Source of the DNA: Thermodesulfobacteriaceae bacterium
Lineage (GTDB): Bacteria > Desulfobacterota > Thermodesulfobacteria > Thermodesulfobacteriales > Thermodesulfobacteriaceae
Length of the DNA stretch: 16,795 nt
Reading direction: 5' to 3'
NCBI GenBank assembly: GCA_015494725.1
Contig: WGAR01000139.1
Location: 1-16,795, forward strand
Shown: piece after piece, positions 7,813 through 15,573 of the stretch
Layout: every line of letters begins with the position of its first letter
How positions within the stretch are numbered: the stretch's first letter is position 1
Notes under the pieces: model-generated
Told to the model about the DNA's origin: nothing
The model's input: the letters and a program-made list of their open reading frames with translations, nothing else
The model's database searches: none
Made by a program: the position numbers and the translations under genes

Positions 7813-8199
7813 ATGCTGCGGAGGGAAAGGTTAAAAAAGCTGGAGCGGAGGCTTCGGCGTAAAAAGCGGGTGCGCAAGAAGGTTTTCGGGACTCCGGAGC
7901 GTCCGCGTCTTTCGGTCTATCGGAGTGTCAAGCACATTTACGCCCAGATTATCGATGACACCAGGGGGCACACCCTGGTGGCGGCTTCGTCTCTGTCTCC
8001 GGAGATCCGGGAGCGCTGGGAGGAGCTGAAGAAGGAAGGGGGCAAGACTGCGGTAGCGCGTGCGGTGGGGGAACTTATCGGGCGCAGGGCGCTGGAGGCC
8101 GGGATCCGGAAGGTGGTCTTCGATCGGGGTGGTTTTAAGTATCACGGCCGGGTTAAGGCGCTGGCGGAGGGAGCCCGCAGTGCCGGGCTGGAATTTTAA
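7813..8199 (+). CDS. rplR: 50S ribosomal protein L18
   Basis: L18 binds 5S rRNA together with L5 and anchors it in the central protuberance. The 128-residue product has a strongly basic N-terminus (RRERLKKLERRLRRKKRVRK), followed by GTPERPRLSVYRSVKHIYAQIIDD, the central DDTRGHTLVAASSLS, and the conserved ending KVVFDRGGFKYHGRVKALAE with EGARSAGLEF. The ATG has an AAGGAGG site. A stem-loop sits just before that site. Confidence 0.98.
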   Translation: MLRRERLKKLERRLRRKKRVRKKVFGTPERPRLSVYRSVKHIYAQIIDDTRGHTLVAASSLSPEIRERWEELKKEGGKTAVARAVGELIGRRALEAGIRKVVFDRGGFKYHGRVKALAEGARSAGLEF

Positions 8200-8218
8200 T
8201 CTTTCAGGAGGGAGATAG

Positions 8219-8740
8219 GTGGCCACGGCAAAGGGAACCGAAGAATTGATCGAGAAGATTATTTTTATCAATCGGGTGGCCAAGGTACACAAGGGTGGAA
8301 GGCGTTTTCGTTTTTCGGCCATTGTGGTGGTAGGGGATGGTAAGGGCCGGGTAGGTTATGGTCTGGGCAAGGCGCCGGAGGTACCGGACGCTATTCGTAA
8401 GGCCCTGGACAAGGCCAAAAAGAACATGATCCAGGTCCCGGTGATTAATGGGACCATTCCGCACGAGATTATCGTGGATTTCGGGGCGGCCAAGGTGTTG
8501 CTCAAACCGGGCCGGCCGGGAACCGGGGTGATCGCCGGAAGTACCATCCGAGCCATCATGGATGCGGCCGGGATCCGGGATGTGGTGACCAAGTGTATCG
8601 GGAGCACCAATCCTCACAATGTAGTGAAGGCCACTTTTAAGGCGCTGGCCAGTCTTCAGAGCCCGGAATATGTGGCCAGGAAACGCGGTTTTACCCTGGA
8701 ACAACTCCTGGAGAGGATCGGCCATGGGCAGAAAGCTTAG
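8219..8740 (+). CDS. rpsE: 30S ribosomal protein S5, GTG start
   Basis: S5 lies at the mRNA entry side of the 30S subunit and affects decoding accuracy. The product is 173 residues. The GTG at 8219 is the start, with AGGAGGGAG a few bases upstream, and no better ATG. The dsRNA-binding-like domain holds FINRVAKVHKGGRRFRFSA and GDGKGRVGYGLGKAPEV, and the second domain holds PHEIIVDFGAAKVLLKPGRPG and GSTNPHNVVKATFKAL. The end overlaps rpmD by 17 bases, so the two genes are probably coupled. Confidence 0.98.
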   Translation: MATAKGTEELIEKIIFINRVAKVHKGGRRFRFSAIVVVGDGKGRVGYGLGKAPEVPDAIRKALDKAKKNMIQVPVINGTIPHEIIVDFGAAKVLLKPGRPGTGVIAGSTIRAIMDAAGIRDVVTKCIGSTNPHNVVKATFKALASLQSPEYVARKRGFTLEQLLERIGHGQKA

Positions 8741-8912
8741 AATTACGCTGGTACGAAGCAAATACGGGTGGTCCAGGAAGCAGCGGGCGACCATAGCCGG
8801 TCTGGGTTTGCGCAGGATCGGGCATACGGTGGAGCGTCCGGATAATCCCTGTATCCGGGGGATGATCGAAAAGGTGAAACATCTGGTCAGGGTGGAGGAG
8901 ATTGATGAGTGA
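8724..8912 (+). CDS. rpmD: 50S ribosomal protein L30
   Basis: L30 is a small 50S protein absent from some lineages. The 62-residue product starts GRKLRITLVRSKYGWSRKQ and has the family blocks TIAGLGLRRIGHTVERPDNP and IRGMIEKVKHLVRVEE. I chose ATG 8724 because homology begins there and GGAGAGG lies just upstream within rpsE. A longer reading from 8670 would give an unrelated N-terminus. It overlaps rpsE by 17 bases and rplO by 8, the tightest packing in the window. Confidence 0.97.
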   Translation: MGRKLRITLVRSKYGWSRKQRATIAGLGLRRIGHTVERPDNPCIRGMIEKVKHLVRVEEIDE

Positions 8913-9369
8913 AGAACTGATTACGCTGGCCAATCTCAGACCCTTTGCCGGGTCCAAACATAGGGAGAAACGGGTGGGACGCGGTCCGGGTTCCGGACAC
9001 GGGAAGACCTCCTGTCGGGGTCAGAAGGGGCAGCGGGCGCGGAGCGGCGGCGGGGTGCCTCCCTGGTTCGAGGGTGGGCAGATGCCGCTCATCCGGCGTT
9101 TACCCAAGCGAGGGTTCAAGAATCCCTTTCGGGTGGAATACGCGGTGGTAAATGTTCGGGATCTGGCGCGCAGGTTTTCCGCCGGGGAGGTGGTGGATGT
9201 GGAGGCCCTGAAACGGGTCGGCCTGGTGAAGGGGCGTGGCGTCAGGGTGAAACTTCTCGGGGACGGGGAGATCGACTTCGCCCTTACCGTACGCGTGCAT
9301 GCGGTCTCCAAGAGTGCTAAAGAGAAGATAGAGAAGGCCGGCGGAAGGGTGGAGATTATCGAGGACTAG
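8905..9369 (+). CDS. rplO: 50S ribosomal protein L15
   Basis: L15 is a late-assembly 50S protein with a long N-terminal extension threading through 23S rRNA. I choose ATG 8905 (154 residues). The in-frame TTG one codon upstream is too close to the GGAGGAG site. The N-terminal Gly/Arg-rich extension RVGRGPGSGHGKTSCRGQKG runs at about residues 23-42. The GGQMPLIRRLPKRGF segment follows at about 58-71, and the C-terminal domain ends KAGGRVEIIED. The secY ATG is 1 base past the stop. Confidence 0.98.
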   Translation: MSEELITLANLRPFAGSKHREKRVGRGPGSGHGKTSCRGQKGQRARSGGGVPPWFEGGQMPLIRRLPKRGFKNPFRVEYAVVNVRDLARRFSAGEVVDVEALKRVGLVKGRGVRVKLLGDGEIDFALTVRVHAVSKSAKEKIEKAGGRVEIIED

Positions 9370-9370
9370 G

Positions 9371-10684
9371 ATGCTCAGGACCTCCGGGGTAGAGAGTTTA
9401 GCCAATATACCGGAACTTCGGCGCCGGATTTTCTTTCTGCTGGCGGCGCTGGCGGTTTATCGAATTGCGGTACATGTCCCCACTCCGGGTATAAATGCCG
9501 AGGCCCTTCTGGCCCTTTTCAACCGGGCCGGGGGGACCATTTTTGGGTTTATAGATATGTTTTCCGGAGGGGCCCTGCGGCGGCTTTCGGTGTGCGCTCT
9601 GGGGATTATGCCCTATATCAGCGCCTCCATTATCCTGGAGCTCCTCACGGTGGTTTATCCCTCGCTCAAGGAGATGCAACGCGAGGGGCCGGAGGGGCGT
9701 CGTAAGATAGCCTATTATACCCGTTACCTTACCGTGGCTATATGTCTGGTCCAGGGGTTCGGCATTGCCATCGGCCTGGAGAAGATGACTGCTCCCAACG
9801 GAAACCCGGTGGTGATGTTTCCGGGCTGGGGGTTTCGACTCCTCACCATGATTACCCTGACCACGGGTTCCATGTTTCTGGTATGGCTGGGAGAACAGAT
9901 TACCGAGCACGGGATCGGCAACGGTATCTCCCTGCTGATTTTTGCCGGGATTGTGGCCCGGTTGCCCTCGGCCATCATCCACACCTTCCGTTTCGTGAAG
10001 ACCGGCGAACTTTCCGGGGCGGTTTTGCTTTTTATCCTGGCCCTGGTGTTCGGGGTGCTGGCCTTTACCTGTTTTATGGAGATGGCGCAACGGCGGATCC
10101 CCATTCATTATGCCCGGCGTATGGTGGGGCGTCAGGTGGTGGGGGGGCAGAGCACCTATCTGCCTATCAAGGTGAACACCGCCGGGGTGATTCCTCCTAT
10201 CTTTGCCTCCTCGGTGCTCATGTTTCCGGCGACGATTTCCACCTTCATGCCCCTGGCCTTCTTTCAGAGCCTTTCGCATTATCTTCGTCCCGGGCAATGG
10301 CTTTATGAGATCCTTTATGTCATCCTGATCATCTTCTTCTGCTATTTTTATACCGCCATCATCTTCAATCCCCAGGATGTGGCGGATAATCTTAAAAAGT
10401 GGGGCGGTTTTATTCCGGGTATTCGTCCGGGGAGGGCCACGGAGGAGTTTCTGGATCGGGTCCTGAACCGGGTCACCCTGATCGGGGCCATCTATGTGGC
10501 GGCGATCTGTGTGCTTCCCACGGTACTCATTGTAAGATTTAACGTTCCCTTTTATTTTGGGGGTACGGCCCTTTTGATCGTGGTAGGTGTGGCCATGGAC
10601 ACCATGGCACAGCTGGAGGCACATCTTCTTACCAGGCGTTATGATAGCCTGGTGAAGGAGGGCCGGCTCAGGCGCCGGCGCTAA
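9371..10684 (+). CDS. secY: Preprotein translocase subunit SecY
   Basis: SecY is the channel of the SecYEG translocon in the inner membrane, through which unfolded secreted and membrane proteins pass. The 437-residue product is typical in length and has ten predicted hydrophobic segments, the first from about residue 19 to 36. Landmarks are YRIAVHVPTPGIN, the plug-region MFSGGALRRLSVCALGIMP, GNGISLLIFAGIVA, the cytoplasmic RRIPIHYARRMVG loop, and GGFIPGIRPG before segment 9. The tail is basic (KEGRLRRRR). The binding site is weak (GAGG within the rplO end), suggesting coupling to rplO. Confidence 0.98.
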   Translation: MLRTSGVESLANIPELRRRIFFLLAALAVYRIAVHVPTPGINAEALLALFNRAGGTIFGFIDMFSGGALRRLSVCALGIMPYISASIILELLTVVYPSLKEMQREGPEGRRKIAYYTRYLTVAICLVQGFGIAIGLEKMTAPNGNPVVMFPGWGFRLLTMITLTTGSMFLVWLGEQITEHGIGNGISLLIFAGIVARLPSAIIHTFRFVKTGELSGAVLLFILALVFGVLAFTCFMEMAQRRIPIHYARRMVGRQVVGGQSTYLPIKVNTAGVIPPIFASSVLMFPATISTFMPLAFFQSLSHYLRPGQWLYEILYVILIIFFCYFYTAIIFNPQDVADNLKKWGGFIPGIRPGRATEEFLDRVLNRVTLIGAIYVAAICVLPTVLIVRFNVPFYFGGTALLIVVGVAMDTMAQLEAHLLTRRYDSLVKEGRLRRRR

Positions 10685-10706
10685 ATTTAAGAGTAAGGAG
10701 GGGGTC

Positions 10707-11348
10707 ATGAACATCGTATTTTTAGGACCGCCTGGGGCGGGGAAGGGGACGCAGGCCAAACGTATTGCGGAAAAGTACGGTATTCCCCAGATTTCCACCG
10801 GGGATATGTTCCGGGAGCATCTTTCCAAGGGCACGGAGCTGGGTAAGAAGGCCAAGGAATATATGGACAAGGGGCAGCTGGTGCCGGACGAGATAGTGCT
10901 GGGGATGGTGGAAGAGAGGCTTAAACAGCCGGACTGCGAGAAAGGGTTCATTCTGGACGGTTTTCCGCGCACGGTCCCTCAGGCCGAGGCCCTGGACGAG
11001 ATGCTGGCCAAGTGGGGAAAGAAGATCGACTTTGCCATTGCGATTGAGGTGCCGGATGAGGAGCTGGTCAAACGGCTTACCGGGCGGCGGACTTGCAAGA
11101 ATTGCGGGATGATGTATCATATCATTTTCAAGCCCCCCAAAGTAGAGGGCAAGTGTGATGCCTGCGGGGGTGAGCTTTATCAGCGGGCCGACGATAATGA
11201 AGAAACGGTAAGAAATCGTCTCAAGGTATATCATGAGTCCACGGCTCCCCTTATTGAGTATTATGAAAAGAAGGGTGTGCTCCATCGGATAGACGGCACG
11301 GGGAGCATAGACGAAATTTTCGAACGTATAGTAAAGATTCTGGGTTAA
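10707..11348 (+). CDS. adk: Adenylate kinase, zinc-binding LID form
   Basis: Adenylate kinase interconverts ATP + AMP and 2 ADP in the cytoplasm. The 213-residue product is the long form. The P-loop GPPGAGKGT is at residues 7-15, ISTGDMFREHL at 29-39, and FILDGFPRT at 81-89. The LID domain contains four Cys (130, 133, 150, 153) in CKNC and CDAC pairs, the zinc-binding LID common in Gram-positives and many thermophiles. The TAAGGAGGG site lies upstream of the ATG. A location between secY and map is the usual spc order. Confidence 0.98.
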   Translation: MNIVFLGPPGAGKGTQAKRIAEKYGIPQISTGDMFREHLSKGTELGKKAKEYMDKGQLVPDEIVLGMVEERLKQPDCEKGFILDGFPRTVPQAEALDEMLAKWGKKIDFAIAIEVPDEELVKRLTGRRTCKNCGMMYHIIFKPPKVEGKCDACGGELYQRADDNEETVRNRLKVYHESTAPLIEYYEKKGVLHRIDGTGSIDEIFERIVKILG

Positions 11349-12131
11349 GTGCGTAGGGTAGCGACGGTTTCGGCCTCAAGAAGGATAAAACTCAAGGCCC
11401 CCTGGGAAATAGAACTTCTCAGGCGGGCCAATGTTATTGTTATGGAGGTGCTTTTGCGGCTGGCGGAGGAGTCCAAACCCGGGGTTTCCACCTGGGATCT
11501 GGAGATCCTGGCCGATACCCTGTGTCGCCGGCGGGGTGGGCGTCCGGCCTTTAAGGGGTATCGGGGGTATCCCTATGCCCTCTGTGTATCCATAAACCAG
11601 GAGGTCATTCACGGCATGCCCCGGGAGGACAAGGTCCTGCGGGAGGGCGATATTGTAAGTTACGACTTCGGGGTGGAGTATGAGGGGTATATCGGGGATG
11701 CGGCGCTTACCGTGGCGGTGGGGAAGGTTTCCGAGCTGGCCGAGAGGCTGATGAAGGTAACCGAGGAGGCGCTTTATCGGGGGATCGAGAAGGCCCGGGT
11801 GGGGAACCGGGTTGGAGATATTTCCGCGGCTATTCAGCGTCATGTGGAAGGAAACGGTTTTGCGGTGATACGGGATTTTGTGGGGCATGGAGTGGGGCAG
11901 AGTCTGCACGAGCCTCCGGAGGTGCCCAACTTCGGCAAACCGGGAAAGGGGCCCCGGCTCCAGGCCGGGATGGTACTGGCTATTGAGCCTATGGTGGTTA
12001 CCGGAGATCCCGGGGTGAAGATCCTGGAGGACGGCTGGACGGCGGTGACCCGGGATGGGGGTCTGGCGGCCCATTTTGAGCATTCCGTGGTCATTACCGC
12101 CCGGGGGCCGGAAATCCTTTCCAGGATTTAG
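11349..12131 (+). CDS. map: Methionine aminopeptidase, type I, GTG start
   Basis: MetAP removes the starting Met from new proteins whose second residue is small. The 260-residue product has all seven key residues: His88, the metal ligands Asp106, Asp117, His180, Glu213 and Glu244, and His187. The blocks around them are INQEVIHGMP, DFGVEYEGYIGDAALT, VGHGVGQSLHEPP, AIEPMV and HFEHSVV. The GTG at 11349 directly follows the adk stop, so coupling is likely. The binding site there is weak, and no better start is visible before the conserved region. It lacks the N-terminal zinc-finger extension seen in some MetAPs. Confidence 0.96.
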   Translation: MRRVATVSASRRIKLKAPWEIELLRRANVIVMEVLLRLAEESKPGVSTWDLEILADTLCRRRGGRPAFKGYRGYPYALCVSINQEVIHGMPREDKVLREGDIVSYDFGVEYEGYIGDAALTVAVGKVSELAERLMKVTEEALYRGIEKARVGNRVGDISAAIQRHVEGNGFAVIRDFVGHGVGQSLHEPPEVPNFGKPGKGPRLQAGMVLAIEPMVVTGDPGVKILEDGWTAVTRDGGLAAHFEHSVVITARGPEILSRI

Positions 12132-12140
12132 GGGAGGGGT

Positions 12141-12380
12141 ATGCCTAAAGAAGATCACATTCAGGTAGAGGGTACGGTGGTGGAGGCGCTTCCCAACGCC
12201 ATGTTTCGGGTGGAACTGGAGACCGGGCACAAGGTGCTGGCCCACATCTCCGGAAAGATGCGCATGCATTATATTCGGATCCTTCCCGGAGATAAGGTAG
12301 TGGTGGAGCTTTCTCCTTATGATCTTACCCGGGGAAGGATCGTTTATCGTGGCTCCAAAAAGGATCGAGGAGGCAGGTAA
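12141..12380 (+). CDS. infA: Translation initiation factor IF-1
   Basis: IF-1 occupies the A site of the 30S subunit during initiation and supports IF-2 and IF-3. The 79-residue product is a single OB-fold (S1-like) domain: EGTVVEALPNAMFRVELETG, HKVLAHISGKMRMHYIRILP, and GDKVVVELSPYDLTRGRIVY. The C-terminus is slightly extended by a basic tail. The GGGGAGGGG site is right before the ATG. The rpmJ ATG begins 1 base past its stop, with a GGAGG site inside infA. Confidence 0.98.
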   Translation: MPKEDHIQVEGTVVEALPNAMFRVELETGHKVLAHISGKMRMHYIRILPGDKVVVELSPYDLTRGRIVYRGSKKDRGGR

Positions 12381-12381
12381 G

Positions 12382-12495
12382 ATGAAGGTTTCGGCGTCGG
12401 TGAAGAAGCGTTGTCGGAAGTGTCGGATCATCCGGCGGAAGGGTGTGGTGCGGGTGATCTGTGAAAATCCCCGACACAAACAGCGTCAGGGTTAG
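12382..12495 (+). CDS. rpmJ: 50S ribosomal protein L36, zinc-binding form
   Basis: This very short gene encodes the 37-residue L36 of the 50S subunit, which folds around one zinc ion. The ligands Cys11, Cys14, Cys27 and His32 are all present (KRCRKCRIIRRKGVV, VICENPRHKQRQG). It is the C+ form, not the zinc-free paralogue. It starts 1 base after infA and overlaps the rpsM ribosome binding site, the usual infA-rpmJ-rpsM arrangement. Confidence 0.97.
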   Translation: MKVSASVKKRCRKCRIIRRKGVVRVICENPRHKQRQG

Positions 12496-12506
12496 GAGGT
12501 GAGACG

Positions 12507-12881
12507 GTGGCCCGGGTTGCAGGAGTAGAGATACCGGACAACAAGCCGGTGGAGATTGCCCTTACCTACATTTATGGGATCGGTCGGACCTCGGCCCAGA
12601 AGATCCTGACCAAGGCCGGGGTGGACTGGTTCAAGAAGACGCGGGAGCTCACCGAGGAGGAGCTTACGCGCATTCGGCAGATTATCGAAAGGGAATACAA
12701 GGTAGAAGGGGATCTGCGGCGGGAAGTGGCCCAGAACATCCGGCGGCTCATGGATATCGGTTGTTATCGTGGGCTGAGACACAAGATGGGGCTTCCGGTG
12801 CGAGGGCAGCGTACCCGTTCCAACGCTCGCACCCGAAAGGGTCCGCGGCCTTCCTCCCTCAGGGGGCGCAAGAAAAAGTAA
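12507..12881 (+). CDS. rpsM: 30S ribosomal protein S13, GTG start
   Basis: S13 lies at the top of the 30S head, touches the P-site tRNA and forms bridges to the large subunit. The 124-residue product begins MARVAGVEIPDNKPVEIALT, so the GTG at 12507 is the start, with an excellent TAGGAGGTGA site upstream. The helix-two-turn-helix segment YIYGIGRTSAQKILTKAG is at about residues 21-38. The basic tail has RGLRHKMGLPVRGQRTRSNA at 88-107, then RTRKGPR. Confidence 0.98.
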   Translation: MARVAGVEIPDNKPVEIALTYIYGIGRTSAQKILTKAGVDWFKKTRELTEEELTRIRQIIEREYKVEGDLRREVAQNIRRLMDIGCYRGLRHKMGLPVRGQRTRSNARTRKGPRPSSLRGRKKK

Positions 12882-12895
12882 AGGAGTGAAGAGAT

Positions 12896-13282
12896 ATGGC
12901 ACGCAAGGGGCGCAGGAAGAAAAAGGTCAAAAAGAATGTTCCGGAGGGTATAGCCCATATTCATGCCACCTTCAATAATACCATCGTGACCATTACCGAC
13001 CGGCAGGGCAATACCATTGCCTGGGCCAGCGGTGGAACAGAGGGGTTCAAGGGTACCCGGAAGGGGACTCCGTATGCGGCGCAGCTTGCGGCCCAGGCGG
13101 CGGCCAAGAAGGCCATGGAGCAGGGGATGAAGAAGGTCTGGGTCTATATCAAGGGGCCTGGTCCGGGGCGAGAGGCGGCGCTCAGAGCCCTGCAGGCCGC
13201 GGGTCTCAAGATTACCTTTATCCGGGATGTAACCCCCATTCCTCACGACGGTTGTCGTCCACCCAAGAGGCGACGGGTATAA
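12896..13282 (+). CDS. rpsK: 30S ribosomal protein S11
   Basis: S11 is in the platform of the 30S subunit and helps shape the E site and the Shine-Dalgarno cleft. The 128-residue product has a Lys/Arg-rich N-terminus, then GIAHIHATFNNTIVTITDRQ (about 18-37), WASGGTEGFKGTRKGTPYAA (43-62), GPGPGREAALRAL (87-99) and the ending DVTPIPHDGCRPPKRRRV. AAGGAG precedes the ATG. It lies 14 bases after rpsM. Confidence 0.98.
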   Translation: MARKGRRKKKVKKNVPEGIAHIHATFNNTIVTITDRQGNTIAWASGGTEGFKGTRKGTPYAAQLAAQAAAKKAMEQGMKKVWVYIKGPGPGREAALRALQAAGLKITFIRDVTPIPHDGCRPPKRRRV

Positions 13283-13308
13283 AAACTTAGAGGGAGGAGG
13301 TATTAGCC

Positions 13309-13941
13309 TTGGCCAGATATACGGGACCGAGATGTCGTTTGTGTCGTCGGGAGGGCATGAAGCTCTTCCTGAAAGGGGAACGTTGTTATACCGACAAGTG
13401 TGCTTTTGAGCGGCGGAGCTATCCTCCGGGGCAGCACGGGCAGGCCCAGCTGCGGGTAAAGCTTTCGGACTATGGGATCCGGCTGCGGGAGAAGCAGAAG
13501 GTAAAACGCATGTACGGGGTCTCGGAGAAGCAATTTCGTCGCTACTTCGAGAAGGCCGTCCGCATGAAGGGGCAGGCCGGACACAACCTGCTTCAGCTTC
13601 TGGAGCGACGGCTGGACAATGTGGTTTACCGGCTGGGTTTTGCAGCCTCGCGGGCCCAGGCCCGTCAGATGGTGGCCCACGGCTGGTTTAAGGTGGACGG
13701 AAAGACGGTGGATATTCCCTCCTATCTGGTGGATCCGGGAGAGGTGATCGAGCTCAAGGAGAAGTATCGGAATAATCCCCAGGTTCAGGAAAATCTGGAG
13801 GCCGTGGCCCGGCGCGGGATCCCGCAGTGGCTGGAACTGGATGCGGAAAACTTCCGGGGCGTGGTCAAGGCCTTGCCGACCAGGGAAGACATCACCATGC
13901 CCATCCAGGAAAGCCTGATCGTGGAGTTCTACTCCCGCTAA
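13309..13941 (+). CDS. rpsD: 30S ribosomal protein S4, zinc-binding form, TTG start
   Basis: S4 is a primary 16S rRNA binder that starts 30S body assembly and takes part in mRNA unwinding. In E. coli it regulates the alpha operon. The 210-residue product starts MARYTGPRCRLCRREGMKLF, so the TTG at 13309 is the start, with GGGAGGAGG upstream. Cys9, Cys12, Cys26 and Cys31 form the zinc site that E. coli S4 has lost. The S4 RNA-binding domain (about residues 100-165) includes LERRLDNVVYRLGFAASRAQ and MVAHGWFKVDGKTVDIPSYL. Confidence 0.98.
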   Translation: MARYTGPRCRLCRREGMKLFLKGERCYTDKCAFERRSYPPGQHGQAQLRVKLSDYGIRLREKQKVKRMYGVSEKQFRRYFEKAVRMKGQAGHNLLQLLERRLDNVVYRLGFAASRAQARQMVAHGWFKVDGKTVDIPSYLVDPGEVIELKEKYRNNPQVQENLEAVARRGIPQWLELDAENFRGVVKALPTREDITMPIQESLIVEFYSR

Positions 13942-13961
13942 AAAGAGACCGGGGTGGAGAT

Positions 13962-14954
13962 ATGAACACTTTGATAGAAAAGGTAGGGAATGTAGTTTTA
14001 ATTCGACCTCAGGAGATAAAAGTCCATCGGGACTCGCGTCCACCTTACTACGGAAAGTTTATTATCGAGCCTTTTGAGCGGGGATTCGGTACCACCATAG
14101 GGAATGCTTTGCGACGGATATTGCTTTCCTCCATTCCGGGTGCGGCTATTACCGCGGTTCGTATCGAGGGAGCGGCCCATGAGTTTACCAATCTGCCCGG
14201 AATCATCGAGGATGTTACCGATATCATCCTCAATCTCAAGGGAGTGCGGTTCCGGTTGAAGGGAGAGGGGCCCTATGTATTTCGCCTGGAAAAACGGGGC
14301 GAGGGAGAGGTCAAGGCCGGGGATATTGATACCGAAGGCCTGGCCGAGGTGGTGAATCCCGAGCATCATATCGCCACCCTGAACAAAGACGGGGTGCTTT
14401 CCATGGAACTTCAGGTGGAGATGGGGCGGGGATACATTCCGGCGGATTACGACCGTCAGAAACAGAAGATCGGGATTATTCCGGTAGATGCGGTATTTTC
14501 TCCCATTGTTCGGGCCAACTTTTCCGTTACCCAGACCCGGGTGGGAAAAAGCAGTGAATTCGATCGGCTGGTGCTGGAGGTCTGGACCGACGGAACCATA
14601 GACCCGGAGGAAGCGGTTCGCCGGGCGGCCCATATCCTGCGGGAGCAGCTGATCATCTTCGGAGAGGAAAAAGCGGACCTCGAGGTTCCGAGAGAAGAGG
14701 AGCAGGAGAAAAAGGTTCTGGAGGAGTATCTTAACCAACCGGTGGAGACCCTGGAGATTTCCTCCCGTTCTCTTAATTGTCTGCTTAATGCCGGAATCAA
14801 ATATATCGGCGATCTGGTTACCCGCACCGAAGCGGAGATGCTTCGAATCAAGAATTTCGGGAAGAAATCCCTTGAGGAGATCCGGGATCGTCTCAAACAA
14901 CTGGGGCTGGACTACGGGATGCCTATAGAATGGCAGCCTCCGGAGGAAAAATGA
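13962..14954 (+). CDS. rpoA: DNA-directed RNA polymerase subunit alpha
   Basis: The alpha dimer is the assembly platform of RNA polymerase. I place the start at ATG 13962 (330 residues), since family homology begins there and GGTGGAG precedes it; the frame stays open upstream within rpsD without homology. The N-terminal domain (about 1-235) has the FIIEPFERGFGTTIGNALRR motif at 33-52. A charged linker with a Glu/Lys run follows at 236-255. The C-terminal domain (about 258-320) carries RSLNCLLNAGIKYIGDLV, with Arg269 matching the E. coli Arg265 that binds UP-element DNA, and NFGKKSLEEIRDRL. Confidence 0.98.
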   Translation: MNTLIEKVGNVVLIRPQEIKVHRDSRPPYYGKFIIEPFERGFGTTIGNALRRILLSSIPGAAITAVRIEGAAHEFTNLPGIIEDVTDIILNLKGVRFRLKGEGPYVFRLEKRGEGEVKAGDIDTEGLAEVVNPEHHIATLNKDGVLSMELQVEMGRGYIPADYDRQKQKIGIIPVDAVFSPIVRANFSVTQTRVGKSSEFDRLVLEVWTDGTIDPEEAVRRAAHILREQLIIFGEEKADLEVPREEEQEKKVLEEYLNQPVETLEISSRSLNCLLNAGIKYIGDLVTRTEAEMLRIKNFGKKSLEEIRDRLKQLGLDYGMPIEWQPPEEK

Positions 14955-14970
14955 GCCAAAGGAGTGGGCT

Positions 14971-15573
14971 ATGAGACACCGAAAGAGAAGTCGTCGGCTG
15001 GTTACCAAATGGGAACATCGAATTTCCCTGATGCGCAATCAGGTTACGGATCTTCTGCGCCATGGGCGTATTACCACCACCCTGGCCAAGGCTAAGGAGT
15101 TGCGTCGGGTGGCGGATCGCATGATTACCCTGGCCAAACGGGGGGATCTGGCCTCCCGGCGCCGGGCGCTGGCCTTCATCCGGGACAAGGCAGTAGTAAG
15201 GAAACTCTTCGGCGAACTGCGGGAGAAATACATGGATCGTCCCGGGGGTTACACCCGGATCGTGAAGATCGGCCCGCGGCGCGGGGATGCGGCCATGATG
15301 GCCATCGTGGAATTGGTGGAGGAGAAGCTTCAGCATAAGCGTTCCAAAAAGAAGATCGAGGCGGAGAGGAAGGCCGAAAAGGAGATTCGCGAGGCTCTGA
15401 AGAAGGAAGAGGCGAAAACTTCTGAGGAGCCAAAAGCCGAGGCGGCTCCTTCGGAAGAGGAGACCTCGAGCCCTCAAGTCGAGGACGTATCCTCCGGGGA
15501 AGTCTCAAGCGAGGATCAAGCTAAGGTCTCACCCGGGTCTGAAACTTCCAGGCAGTCTGAGTTTTCTTCCTAA
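14971..15573 (+). CDS. rplQ: 50S ribosomal protein L17 with long acidic C-terminal extension
   Basis: L17 is a 50S protein near the tunnel exit. Residues 1-118 are the normal L17 domain: MRHRKRSRRL, NQVTDLLRHGRITTTLAKAK, ELRRVADRMITLAKRGD and GDAAMMAIVELVEE. Usual L17 ends around 115-130 residues, but this protein has 200. Residues 120-148 form a basic/charged, probably helical stretch. Residues 149-200 are low-complexity, rich in Glu and Ser, and likely disordered. AAGGAG precedes the ATG. The stop codon TAA at 15571-15573 is also part of the outer box of a minus-strand attC-like site, so the foreign cassette DNA begins at the base after it. Confidence 0.97.
   Translation: MRHRKRSRRLVTKWEHRISLMRNQVTDLLRHGRITTTLAKAKELRRVADRMITLAKRGDLASRRRALAFIRDKAVVRKLFGELREKYMDRPGGYTRIVKIGPRRGDAAMMAIVELVEEKLQHKRSKKKIEAERKAEKEIREALKKEEAKTSEEPKAEAAPSEEETSSPQVEDVSSGEVSSEDQAKVSPGSETSRQSEFSS

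Noticed and set aside
8670..8723. Longer rpmD starting inside rpsE
   Set aside because: L30 homology begins at ATG 8724, and the upstream residues are an out-of-frame reading of rpsE.
9398..10972. A 524-codon open frame on the minus strand opposite secY and adk
   Set aside because: It is the shadow of secY/adk in GC-biased DNA. Its translation is Pro/His/Gly-rich without any domain pattern, while the plus strand has clear SecY and Adk families. The same applies to other long minus-strand frames over the operon.
13827..13961. Longer rpoA starting upstream inside rpsD
   Set aside because: The extra 45 residues are an out-of-frame reading of rpsD with no homology to alpha, and ATG 13962 has a good binding site and the normal N-terminus.
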